Source of the DNA: Solirubrobacterales bacterium 70-9
Lineage (GTDB): Bacteria > Actinomycetota > Thermoleophilia > Solirubrobacterales > 70-9
Assembly (NCBI GenBank): GCA_001898095.1
Contig: MKSH01000141.1
Span: 1,426-8,138, forward strand
DNA: 6,713 nucleotides
Direction: 5' to 3'
Below the pieces are notes generated by a model. It was not told the origin of the DNA. It made no database searches and worked only from the letters and a program-made list of their open reading frames with translations. Below are positions 1 through 6,145 of this stretch, in pieces. Position 1 is the stretch's first letter; each line of letters starts with the position of its first letter. The translations under genes were made by a program, and so were the position numbers.

Positions 1-1
1 G

Positions 2-376
2 GCGTGGTCGAAGGAGGCCTTCGCGGTGGCGATCTTCAAGACCAACGTGATCCTCGACATGTCGCTGTGGCAGCACTGGGCCAGCCCGGATGAAATCTGC
101 AAGGCGCTGTTGTGGCTGAAAGACCGGGTCGGGTTGGACCGGGTCGTCTTCGCCAGCGACATGGCGGGGATCGAGGTGTCCTGGACGCTGAAGGAGTGGG
201 CGGACCAGGTGTGGAGTTTCAAGGAGATCTCCAAGCAGCTCGGTGGAGAAATCACCCAGGAGGAACTCGAGCTCGTGATGGGCGGTAACGCGGCGCGGCT
301 GATGGCGCTCGAGACCCCGGTCGGTGTCGGGGCATCAGCTCGGTCAAGTTCAAACAACACGGAGGAACGTAAATGA
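2..376 (+). CDS. Amidohydro_2-family metal-dependent hydrolase or decarboxylase, C-terminal part (5' end outside window)
   Basis: The reading frame is open from the first complete codon at 2, so this is the end of a gene that begins upstream. A GTG at 26 is in frame, but the codons before it (AWSKEAFA) continue the same fold pattern, so it is not the real start. The visible part resembles the last third of Amidohydro_2 (PF04909) TIM-barrel proteins: a strand of the type NVILDMS, then GLDRVVFASDMAG (its Asp, codon 158-160, is the expected barrel-end metal/catalytic Asp), then the closing helix with LELVMGGNAARLMAL. The family includes hydrolases and ACMSD/isoorotate-type decarboxylases, so the reaction cannot be fixed from this fragment. 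The last ~20 residues are an unconserved Ser/Asn-rich tail whose codons also carry the ribosome site of the next gene. The stop overlaps the next start by 4 bp, which supports co-transcription. Family confidence is high; the substrate is unknown. Confidence 0.82.
   Translation, partial: AWSKEAFAVAIFKTNVILDMSLWQHWASPDEICKALLWLKDRVGLDRVVFASDMAGIEVSWTLKEWADQVWSFKEISKQLGGEITQEELELVMGGNAARLMALETPVGVGASARSSSNNTEERK
361..365 (+). promoter_or_regulatory. Shine-Dalgarno site for the binding-protein gene
   Basis: GGAGG lies 7 bases before the ATG at 373, inside the last codons of the upstream amidohydrolase gene. Together with the ATGA stop/start overlap at 373-376 it fixes the start of the lipoprotein and suggests translational coupling. 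Confidence 0.75.
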
Positions 377-1491
377 GATCGTCAAAGCTGCGCTGGATCG
401 CGGCGGCCTGTGTCGTCGCAGCCCTGTCGCTGATCCTCGCCGCCTGCGGGGGTGGAGGCTCTGATTCCTCCAGCTCGCAGAGCAACACCACGGAAGAAGC
501 AAGCACGACCGAAGAAGGCAGCACGACCGCGAGCGAAGAAAGCGGCGGCGGCACCCAGACGGTGTCGTTCCAGCTCGACTGGACGCCGAACACCAACCAC
601 ACCGGCCTCTACGTCGCCCAGGAGAAGGGGCTCTACGAAAAAGCCGGGATCAACCTCGAAATCCTTCCTTACAGCGAAGGGTCCGCCGACACCTTGATCG
701 GCGCCGGCAAAGCCGACTGCGGGATCAGCTTCCAGGAAAACATCCCGATCGCCGTCGCCGCCGGCTCGTCGGAGAAGGCAGTCCTGCCGATCCTCCAGCA
801 CGAGGCCAACGCGCTGATCGTCAAAGAAGACTCGGAATTCAAGTCGCCGAAAGACCTGTCGGGGAAGAAGTACGGCGGCTTCGGGATTCCCTACGAGGTC
901 CCGATGGTCAACCAGATGATCGAATACGACGGTGGCTCCGGTGAAGTCCAGAACGTGATCCTCAACACCGGCGCCTACGAAGCCGTCTACCACGGTCAGG
1001 TCGACACTTCGCTGGCCTTCCGCACCTGGGAGCTCATCGAAGCGGCGGAACGGGGGATCAAACTGCGCGAATTCCCGGTCCAGGACTACGGCGTGCCGGA
1101 CACCTACAACGTCCTCATCGCCTGCAACAACGGCTGGCTCGAACAGAACCATGAATTGGCGAAGAAGTTCATCCAGGCGACCGCCGAAGGCTATGAAGAT
1201 GCCTCGCAAGACCCGAAAGAAGCCGCTGAAATCCTGATCAAGGCCAACCCGGGGGCGTTCCCCAACGAAAACCTGGTGTTCGCCTCGGCGGAAAAGCTGG
1301 CGAAAGAATTCTACCTCGGCGAAGAAGGCAAATTCGGCTGCTGGACCGCGAAACGGTGGGAAGAATACCCGCAGTGGGCTGCCGAAAAAGGCATCATCTC
1401 CGATGCCAACGGCAACAAAGTGACGGAACCGCCGAGCGGCGAAGAAATGTACACCGATGAATTCCTGCCGAGTTGGTGCGGGGAATCATGA
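373..1491 (+). CDS. ABC transporter solute-binding lipoprotein, NMT1/THI5 family, ThiY-like
   Basis: This 372-residue protein is an extracytoplasmic binding protein tethered by lipid. It has a basic N-terminus, a hydrophobic segment (about 8-24) and a lipobox LAAC with Cys25 as the lipidation site. A Ser/Thr/Glu/Gly linker follows (about 26-62). The mature domain opens with FQLDWTPNTNHTGLYVAQEKG (67-87, in part), the signature of ThiY/THI5-type NMT1 proteins that bind aminopyrimidines such as formylaminopyrimidine or HMP. The rest is a type-II periplasmic fold, with DLSGKKYGGFG (161-171) starting lobe 2. The immediate tenA neighbour strengthens a pyrimidine ligand, but NMT1 proteins also bind riboflavin, sulfonates and other ligands, so the ligand is inferred. 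No permease or ATPase gene is in the window. Glutamate codons are 37 GAA to 5 GAG, unlike the flanking genes. The start is set by GGAGG at 361-365 and the overlap with the gene before. Confidence 0.9.
   Translation: MRSSKLRWIAAACVVAALSLILAACGGGGSDSSSSQSNTTEEASTTEEGSTTASEESGGGTQTVSFQLDWTPNTNHTGLYVAQEKGLYEKAGINLEILPYSEGSADTLIGAGKADCGISFQENIPIAVAAGSSEKAVLPILQHEANALIVKEDSEFKSPKDLSGKKYGGFGIPYEVPMVNQMIEYDGGSGEVQNVILNTGAYEAVYHGQVDTSLAFRTWELIEAAERGIKLREFPVQDYGVPDTYNVLIACNNGWLEQNHELAKKFIQATAEGYEDASQDPKEAAEILIKANPGAFPNENLVFASAEKLAKEFYLGEEGKFGCWTAKRWEEYPQWAAEKGIISDANGNKVTEPPSGEEMYTDEFLPSWCGES
493..528 (+). repeat. Two-unit 18-bp tandem repeat in the lipoprotein linker
   Basis: Units 493-510 and 511-528 match at 16 of 18 bases (GAAGAA, then GCA or GGC, then AGCACGACC) and encode EEASTT and EEGSTT. 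A looser third copy of the Glu-Glu pair follows. This is a small in-frame expansion in the flexible tether between the lipid anchor and the binding domain, and is unlikely to affect ligand binding. Confidence 0.7.
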
Positions 1492-2171
1492 GCACGGTCA
1501 CCGACACCTCGTTCCGCGAGGAGCTGTGGTCGACGGTCGCCCCGACGTATGCGGCGATCGTCGGCCACCCGTTCCTCGCCGGGATCATCGACGGCTCACT
1601 GCCGCCCGAGGCGTTCGTCCGCTTCGTCGAACAGGACCGGCTGTACCTGCGGGTCTACTCGCGGGCGCTCTCGTTCACGGCGGGCCACGCGTCCGACCCG
1701 GACGACACCGCCGTGTTCACCGGCTCCGCCTCGACCGCGATCGCGGTCGAGGCGGGGATGCACGCCGAACTCCTCGAGGGGTTCGGCGCCGACCCGTCCC
1801 ACCAGCGGGAGGAGCTCTCGCCGAGCGGCGAGCTCTACGCGCAGACGATCCTCGCCCACAGTTCCCGCGGGCCGTTCGCCGAGGCGCTCGCCTCGGTGCT
1901 CGCCTGCTTCTGGGTGTACGCCGAAATGGGGCACGACCTGCGGGCGAAGGGCTCGCCCGACCCGCGCTACCAGCGCTGGGTGGACACCTACGGCGACGAG
2001 GCGTTCGCGGCCACTGTGGAGAAGGTCCTGGCGATCGTCGACCGCGTCGGGCTCGAATCCGGCCCGGTCGAAAAGGCCCGCTTCCAGGAGATATTCGCCC
2101 AGGGCGTGCGGCTCGAGTGGATGTTCTGGGACTGCGCCTGGCGGCTCGAGGAGTGGCCGGCCATCGGCTGA
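1488..2171 (+). CDS. tenA: TenA family aminopyrimidine aminohydrolase / thiaminase II (Cys-type TenA)
   Basis: This 227-residue all-helical protein is close in length to Bacillus TenA (236). All five catalytic positions of Cys-type TenA can be placed with a near-constant offset from Bacillus numbering: Asp50 (VEQDRLYL; Asp44), Tyr117 (GELYAQTIL; Tyr112), Cys140 (LACFWVYAEMG; nucleophile Cys135), Tyr168 (WVDTYGDEAF; Tyr163) and Glu210 (LEWMFWDCAW; Glu205). The family hydrolyses aminomethyl-HMP to HMP in thiamin salvage and can also cleave thiamin. The ATG at 1488 overlaps the upstream stop (ATGA). A TTG at 1473 would only add five residues inside the upstream gene, so ATG is preferred. The ribosome site is weak (GGGG at 1480-1483), which suggests translational coupling. 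No thiD, thiE or thiM-like gene is nearby, so the HMP product may be degraded rather than salvaged. A perfect 30-bp palindrome lies within codons 80-90. Confidence 0.9.
   Translation: MSTVTDTSFREELWSTVAPTYAAIVGHPFLAGIIDGSLPPEAFVRFVEQDRLYLRVYSRALSFTAGHASDPDDTAVFTGSASTAIAVEAGMHAELLEGFGADPSHQREELSPSGELYAQTILAHSSRGPFAEALASVLACFWVYAEMGHDLRAKGSPDPRYQRWVDTYGDEAFAATVEKVLAIVDRVGLESGPVEKARFQEIFAQGVRLEWMFWDCAWRLEEWPAIG
1726..1755. repeat. Perfect 30-bp palindrome inside tenA
   Basis: The left arm CCGCCTCGACCGCGA (1726-1740) is exactly reverse-complementary to the right arm TCGCGGTCGAGGCGG (1741-1755), with no spacer and no mismatch. The next pair (T1725/G1756) fails as DNA but could wobble in RNA, and C1724/G1757 pairs again. 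The centre is the octamer GCGATCGC (1737-1744). It encodes SASTAIAVEAG (residues 80-90), an ordinary helix region of TenA, so coding constraint plus high GC may explain part of it. Confidence 0.85.
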
Positions 2172-2185
2172 CCCACGGTAAGGAA

Positions 2186-2191
2186 AGGGAG
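2186..2191 (+). promoter_or_regulatory. Shine-Dalgarno site for the ATZ/TRZ amidohydrolase
   Basis: AGGGAG ends 7 bases before the ATG at 2199, in the 27-bp purine-rich spacer after tenA. No inverted repeat or promoter-like element is visible in that spacer, so the gene is probably read from the same transcript. Confidence 0.7.
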
Positions 2192-2198
2192 AGAAGAG

Positions 2199-3542
2199 AT
2201 GAGCGATACGCGCGAGCCGCTGGTGATCCGGGGCGGCACCGTGGTGACGATGAACGACGCCGACGAGGTGCTGTTCGGCGGCACGGTGGTGATCGAGGAC
2301 GACCGCATCACGAAGGTCGCACCGGCCGGCGAGGCGGTCGAGCTGGCCGGGGCGCGGGAGATCGACGCCGGCACGAAGATCGTCATGCCGGGGCTGATCG
2401 ACCTCCACTACCACACCGCTCTGGGTAAGGGATGGAGTGACCACCTGCCGCTGTGGGAGTACCTGCAGACCTGTTGGTACCCGATGATCCGGGCGCTCGA
2501 CCCGGAGGCGGCGAAGCGCGCCGCCCTCGCCAGCTACGCCGAGTCGATCCGCTGTGGGGTGACCACGGTGAACGACATGTACCGCCAGCTGGAGGCGCTC
2601 GGCGACGCCGCCGAGGAGATCGGCATCCGCGCCGTCCTCTGCAACGACGTCGCCACCGACGAGCACGAACTCGACACGCTCGCCGACAACGCTGCTGCCT
2701 TCAAGTCCAAGCACGGCGCCGCCGAAGGGCGGCTCGAAGTGCGGGTCGGGATCGAGTGGCTGCCGCTCGCCTCGCGCGAGCTGCTGCGCGAAGCGCGGGA
2801 GCTGGCGAACGAGCTCGGCGCAGGGATCCACATCCACCTGAACGAGTCGCTCAGCGAGGTCGAGATCTCAAAGGAACTCTTCGGCCGACGGCCGACCGAG
2901 GTCGCCTACGAAGAGGGCATCCTCGGCAAGGACTGCATCGCCGCCCACTGCGTCCACCTCTCCGACGCAGAGATCGCGCTGATGCGGGAAACCGGCACCC
3001 AGATCTCCCACAACCCGTCCTCGAACGCGAAGCTCGGCAACGGCGTGATGCGGCTGCCGGAGATGCTCGGCGCGGGCCTCAACATCGGCCTCGGCCACGA
3101 CGCGGCCGAGTGCAACAACAGCCGCGACATGTTCGAGGTGATGAAGTGGGCCTCGCTGCTGCACCGGGCGGTGCGGATCGACGCCGGGCTCCAGCAGGCC
3201 CCCGACGTGGTCCGCATGGCGACCCGCAACGGCGCCGCCGCGCTCGGCCACGAGACCGGCGAACTGGCGGCCGGCCGCAAGGCCGACGTGATCCTGGTCG
3301 AGACCAACTCGACGATGTTCACGCCGATGATGCCCGAATCGGTCGACCACGTCTTCTCGCACCTGGTCTTCGCGTCGAACGGCTCCTGCGTCGACACGAC
3401 GATCTGCGACGGGCGCGTGCTGATGGAGGGTCGCGAGATCCTCACCGTCGACGAGGACAAGGTGATCGCCGAGGCGAACGCGTCGTTCCAGGAGGTCGTC
3501 GGCCGGATGGTCGTCCCCGATCTCGCCTCGGTGCAGGCGTGA
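2199..3542 (+). CDS. ATZ/TRZ-type metal-dependent amidohydrolase / aminohydrolase (Amidohydro_1)
   Basis: This 447-residue cytoplasmic enzyme has the usual full length for the chlorohydrolase/SAH-deaminase group. The N-terminal beta-sandwich part opens with LVIRGGTVVTMN (8-19). The metal site begins at VMPGLIDLHYH (His70, His72). HIHLNES (His213, Glu216), AAHCVHLSD (His250) and GLGHDAAECNNSRDMFE (Asp301) follow in the family order. SHNPSSNAKLGNGV (270-283) is the canonical loop of this group, and the C-terminal strands (AAGRKADVILVE, about 357-368) close the sandwich. Relatives hydrolyse ring amino, alkylamino or chloro groups on triazines, purines and pyrimidines with a single Zn or Fe. Next to tenA, deamination of an aminopyrimidine ring is a reasonable inference, not shown. 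His300 stands before the catalytic Asp where a Thr or Ser is usual. The stop overlaps the next gene's start by 4 bp. Confidence 0.9.
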   Translation: MSDTREPLVIRGGTVVTMNDADEVLFGGTVVIEDDRITKVAPAGEAVELAGAREIDAGTKIVMPGLIDLHYHTALGKGWSDHLPLWEYLQTCWYPMIRALDPEAAKRAALASYAESIRCGVTTVNDMYRQLEALGDAAEEIGIRAVLCNDVATDEHELDTLADNAAAFKSKHGAAEGRLEVRVGIEWLPLASRELLREARELANELGAGIHIHLNESLSEVEISKELFGRRPTEVAYEEGILGKDCIAAHCVHLSDAEIALMRETGTQISHNPSSNAKLGNGVMRLPEMLGAGLNIGLGHDAAECNNSRDMFEVMKWASLLHRAVRIDAGLQQAPDVVRMATRNGAAALGHETGELAAGRKADVILVETNSTMFTPMMPESVDHVFSHLVFASNGSCVDTTICDGRVLMEGREILTVDEDKVIAEANASFQEVVGRMVVPDLASVQA

Positions 3543-4636
3543 GCAAGTCCATCACGCTCACCTGGTCGGAGCGCTTCGGCCAGGCCGACATGGGGGATTG
3601 GGCGATCTACATCCCCCCGACCGGCCTGGTCGAGCCCGACCGCCATCTCGACCACCCCGAGCGGGTGGCGCGCCTGCGCCGCCTGGTGGCGAAGACCGGC
3701 CTCGACCAGCACCTCGACCAGGTGGTGCCGCGGGCGGCGACGCCGGCGGAGATCGAAGCCGTGCACAGCGCCGAGCACGTCGCCCGCATGGCGGCGGTCG
3801 CCGAGGCCGGCTGGGGCGACGCGGGCGGCGGCTTCACGCCGATGAACGCCGACTCCTACGACCTCGCCCTGCTCAGCGCCGGCTCCGTGCTCACCTGCAC
3901 CGAGCGGGTGCTGTCGGGCGAGACCGACCGCGCCTACGCGCTCGCCCGCCGCTCCGGGCACCACGCCTCGCGCGACACCGGCTACGGCTTCTGCATCTTC
4001 AACAGCGTCTGCGTCGCCGCCGCGGCGGCGAAGCGCGCCGGGATCGAGCGGATCGCGATCGTCGACATCGACGCCCACCACGGCAACGGCACCGAGGCGA
4101 TCTTCTACGACGACCCCGGCGTGCTCACCATCTCCCTGCACGAGGACCGCATGTTCCCGGCCGAGACCGGCGCCGCCGAGGACCGCGGCGGCGCGGGCGC
4201 CGTCGGCTCGAACCTGAACATCCCGCTCGCCTCCGGCACCGGCGACGGCGGCTACCTCTTCGCGATCGACGAGCTCGTCGTCCCCGCCCTCGACCGCTTC
4301 GAGCCGGAGCTCGTCTTCGTCGTCGCCGGCGTCGACGCGGCGATGTACGCCCCGCTCTCCAACCTCGCGCTCACGGCGGGCGGCTACGCGGCCACCGCCG
4401 AGCGCCTCGTCGCCGTCGCCGAGCGCCACGCCGAGGGCCGCGTCGTCTTCGAGCAGGAGGGCGGCTACAGCCTCGTCTACTCGCCCTTCTGCTGGCTGAA
4501 GCTGATCGAGGTCCTGGCCGAGGCACCGCGCTCGGAGGACCCCTTCGCCCCGTTCCTCGCCGACGGCGGCTTCAACGAGTTCGCCCCCCACCAACGCGCG
4601 CTCGTCGAGCGCCTCGTCAAGGAGAACCAAGAATGA
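3539..4636 (+). CDS. Histone deacetylase / acetylpolyamine amidohydrolase family zinc hydrolase
   Basis: This 365-residue HDAC-fold protein would hydrolyse an N-acyl amide with Zn. The active-site set is complete: the His pair in SGHHA (His141, His142), zinc ligands Asp178 and His180 in DIDAHHGNG, Asp266 in AGVDA, and the catalytic Tyr310 in QEGGYS. The start is GTG at 3539, overlapping the previous stop as GTGA. It keeps the N-terminal TLTWSERFG and GLVEPDRHLDHPERVARL segments that match bacterial class II HDAC-like enzymes, whereas the first ATG (3590) would remove the former. No good ribosome site precedes it, so translation is probably coupled. Departures from the usual motifs are RRSGHHA instead of RPPGHHA, and Ala271 in MYAPL where DPL is common. 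Bacterial members mostly act on small acylated amines, not histones. Placed between a TenA operon and an aldehyde dehydrogenase, it may deacylate the imported compound; that is inference. Confidence 0.88.
   Translation: MSKSITLTWSERFGQADMGDWAIYIPPTGLVEPDRHLDHPERVARLRRLVAKTGLDQHLDQVVPRAATPAEIEAVHSAEHVARMAAVAEAGWGDAGGGFTPMNADSYDLALLSAGSVLTCTERVLSGETDRAYALARRSGHHASRDTGYGFCIFNSVCVAAAAAKRAGIERIAIVDIDAHHGNGTEAIFYDDPGVLTISLHEDRMFPAETGAAEDRGGAGAVGSNLNIPLASGTGDGGYLFAIDELVVPALDRFEPELVFVVAGVDAAMYAPLSNLALTAGGYAATAERLVAVAERHAEGRVVFEQEGGYSLVYSPFCWLKLIEVLAEAPRSEDPFAPFLADGGFNEFAPHQRALVERLVKENQE
4619..4624 (+). promoter_or_regulatory. Shine-Dalgarno site for the aldehyde dehydrogenase
   Basis: AAGGAG lies 8 bases before the ATG at 4633, within the final Lys-Glu codons of the HDAC-family gene. 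It combines with the ATGA overlap at 4633-4636 to fix the start. Confidence 0.78.
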
Positions 4637-6117
4637 CCGAGTCCACCGCCCTGCTCGACCTCGAGGCCAGTGACCTGCGCCTGCTGATCGGCGGCGAGCG
4701 CGTCGACGCCTCCTCCGGCGAGCGCTTCGACGTCCTCAACCCGGCCACCGGCGAGACGATCGCCACCGTCCCGGCGGGCACCTCCGACGATGTCGACGCC
4801 GCCGTCGCCGCCGCCCGCGCGGCGCTGCCCGGCTGGATCGCGATGGCCCCGGCGGCGCGCGCCGAGCTGCTCTGGAACCTCGGCACCAGGATCGCCGAGC
4901 TGAGCGAGGAGCTGGCGACGCTGGAGGCGATGGACAACGGCAAGACCCGCGGCGACGCGCTGATGGTCGACATCCCGCTGGCCTCGGAAATCTTCCGCTA
5001 CTACGCCGGCTGGGCCACCAAGATCGAGGGCTCCGCGATCCCCACCGCCGGCGGGCTGGCCCAGCACGTCTACACGATCCGCGAGCCGGTCGGGGTGGTC
5101 GCGGCGATCGTCCCCTGGAACTTCCCGCTGTTGATGTGCGCCTACAAGGCGGGTCCCTCGCTGGCGGCCGGCAACACGCTGGTGATCAAGCCCGCCGAGC
5201 AGACGCCGTTGGCGGCACTGCGGCTCGCCGACCTGGTCGCCGAAGTCGGCTTCCCGCCCGGCGTCGTCAACGTCGTCACCGGCGACGGCCCCAACGCCGG
5301 CGCCCCGCTCGCCGCCCACCCGGGCGTCGACAAGGTCACCTTCACCGGCGAGACGACCACCGGGCAGAAGATCCTCGACGCCTCGAAGGGCAACCTGAAG
5401 CGGGTCTCGCTGGAGCTCGGCGGCAAGTCCCCGAGCGTCGTCTTCGCCGACGCCGACATCGACGCGGCGGTGGAAGGCACCTACGGCGCCGTCTACTTCA
5501 ACCAGGGCCAGTGCTGCATCGCCGGCGCCCGCGTCTTCGTCCACGAGGACGTCCACGACGCCTTCGTCGAGAAGCTGCTGGCGAAACTGCAGTCGGTGAA
5601 GCTGGGCAGCGGCCTCGACGCGGACACCGACATGGGCCCGCTGGTCAGCGCCGAGCAGGCCGAGCGGGTGGCTGGCTACATCGCCGCCGGCCGCGAGGAA
5701 GGCGCGCACGAGCTGGCGGGCGGCGGCCCGGCCGAACTCGGCGGCGAGCACGCGAACGGCTACTTCGTGAAGCCGGCGCTGTTCACCGACGTTAACCCGG
5801 AGATGCGGGTGATGCGCGAGGAGATCTTCGGCCCGGTCGGCATGGTCAGCCGCTTCAGCGAGGAGGACGAAGCCATAGCCGGCGCCAACGACACGGTCTT
5901 CGGGCTCGCCTCGGGGATCTGGACCCGCGACGTGAAGCGCGCCCACCGGGTCGCCTCGCAGATCCACGCCGGCACGGTCTGGATCAACACCTACGGCTTC
6001 TTCGACGTCGCCGTCCCCTACGGCGGCTTCCGCATGAGCGGCTACGGCAAGGAGCTCGGCAAAGAGGCGCTCGACCCATACCTGCAGACGAAGTCGGTCT
6101 GGACCGACCTCTCCTGA
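4633..6117 (+). CDS. NAD-dependent aldehyde dehydrogenase (ALDH superfamily)
   Basis: This 494-residue cytoplasmic enzyme has the standard ALDH length and oxidises an aldehyde to its acid. Landmarks run in order: PWNFP with the oxyanion Asn163; KPAEQTP (Lys186, Glu189), where the Glu suggests NAD rather than NADP; the FTGETTTG cofactor loop (237-244); LELGGKSP with general-base Glu261; FNQGQCCIAG with the nucleophile most likely Cys295 (second Cys); EEIFGP (Glu397); and the closing PYGGFRMSGYGKELG (462-476). Nothing essential is missing. The family alone does not identify the substrate. The downstream alcohol dehydrogenase suggests an alcohol-to-aldehyde-to-acid pair, possibly acting on a hydroxymethylpyrimidine released by TenA or on an aminoaldehyde. 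The gene overlaps the HDAC-family stop by 4 bp, and 28 bp separate it from the next gene. Confidence 0.96.
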   Translation: MTESTALLDLEASDLRLLIGGERVDASSGERFDVLNPATGETIATVPAGTSDDVDAAVAAARAALPGWIAMAPAARAELLWNLGTRIAELSEELATLEAMDNGKTRGDALMVDIPLASEIFRYYAGWATKIEGSAIPTAGGLAQHVYTIREPVGVVAAIVPWNFPLLMCAYKAGPSLAAGNTLVIKPAEQTPLAALRLADLVAEVGFPPGVVNVVTGDGPNAGAPLAAHPGVDKVTFTGETTTGQKILDASKGNLKRVSLELGGKSPSVVFADADIDAAVEGTYGAVYFNQGQCCIAGARVFVHEDVHDAFVEKLLAKLQSVKLGSGLDADTDMGPLVSAEQAERVAGYIAAGREEGAHELAGGGPAELGGEHANGYFVKPALFTDVNPEMRVMREEIFGPVGMVSRFSEEDEAIAGANDTVFGLASGIWTRDVKRAHRVASQIHAGTVWINTYGFFDVAVPYGGFRMSGYGKELGKEALDPYLQTKSVWTDLS

Positions 6118-6133
6118 CCCCCCGCGACGAGAG

Positions 6134-6139
6134 AAGGAG
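6134..6139 (+). promoter_or_regulatory. Shine-Dalgarno site for the alcohol dehydrogenase
   Basis: AAGGAG lies 6 bases before the ATG at 6146, in the 28-bp spacer after the aldehyde dehydrogenase. The spacer shows no hairpin or T-run, so no terminator separates the two genes. Confidence 0.8.
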
Positions 6140-6145
6140 CAAGCG

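Noticed and set aside
1473..1487. Alternative TTG start for TenA
   Set aside because: It adds only MVRGI with no ribosome site, whereas ATG 1488 makes a 4-bp overlap like the other junctions.
1812..1835. Hairpin-like arms GAGCTCTCGCCG / CGGCGAGCTC in tenA
   Set aside because: The stem needs a two-base bulge, lies within coding sequence, has no T-run, and is the kind of short symmetry expected in GC-rich codons.
1596..2837. Antisense open frame (413 codons) opposite tenA and the ATZ/TRZ gene
   Set aside because: It crosses the tenA/amidohydrolase junction, shows no family signature, and its composition matches a reverse-strand shadow.
2881..2895. Seven-base inverted repeat TCGGCCG-A-CGGCCGA in the ATZ/TRZ gene
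   Set aside because: It is short, composed only of common GC-rich codons, and is not repeated elsewhere in the window.
3590..3592. ATG as start of the HDAC-family protein
   Set aside because: It would remove TLTWSERFG, which matches the N-terminal strand of bacterial class II HDAC relatives. GTG 3539 overlaps the upstream stop in the pattern seen elsewhere in the operon.
2906..4630. Long antisense open frame (574 codons) opposite the ATZ/TRZ and HDAC-family genes
   Set aside because: Its translation is low-complexity, rich in Arg, Gly, Val and Asp, with no recognisable motif, and both sense genes have complete catalytic sets. It is a product of high GC codon bias.
3598..4632. Plus-strand open frame that reads through into the aldehyde dehydrogenase frame, as if the dehydrogenase had a long N-terminal extension
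   Set aside because: The extension is an Arg/Pro-rich out-of-frame reading of the HDAC-family gene. The ATG at 4633 has AAGGAG 8 bases upstream and gives the normal ALDH length.
5341..5364. FTGE in place of FTGS in the cofactor loop of the aldehyde dehydrogenase
   Set aside because: The FTGETTTG form occurs in ordinary bacterial NAD-dependent aldehyde dehydrogenases, so it is not a sign of unusual chemistry.
6118..6145. Possible terminator or promoter between the aldehyde and alcohol dehydrogenase genes
   Set aside because: The 28 bases have no stem-loop, no T-run and no -35/-10 pair, only a ribosome binding site.
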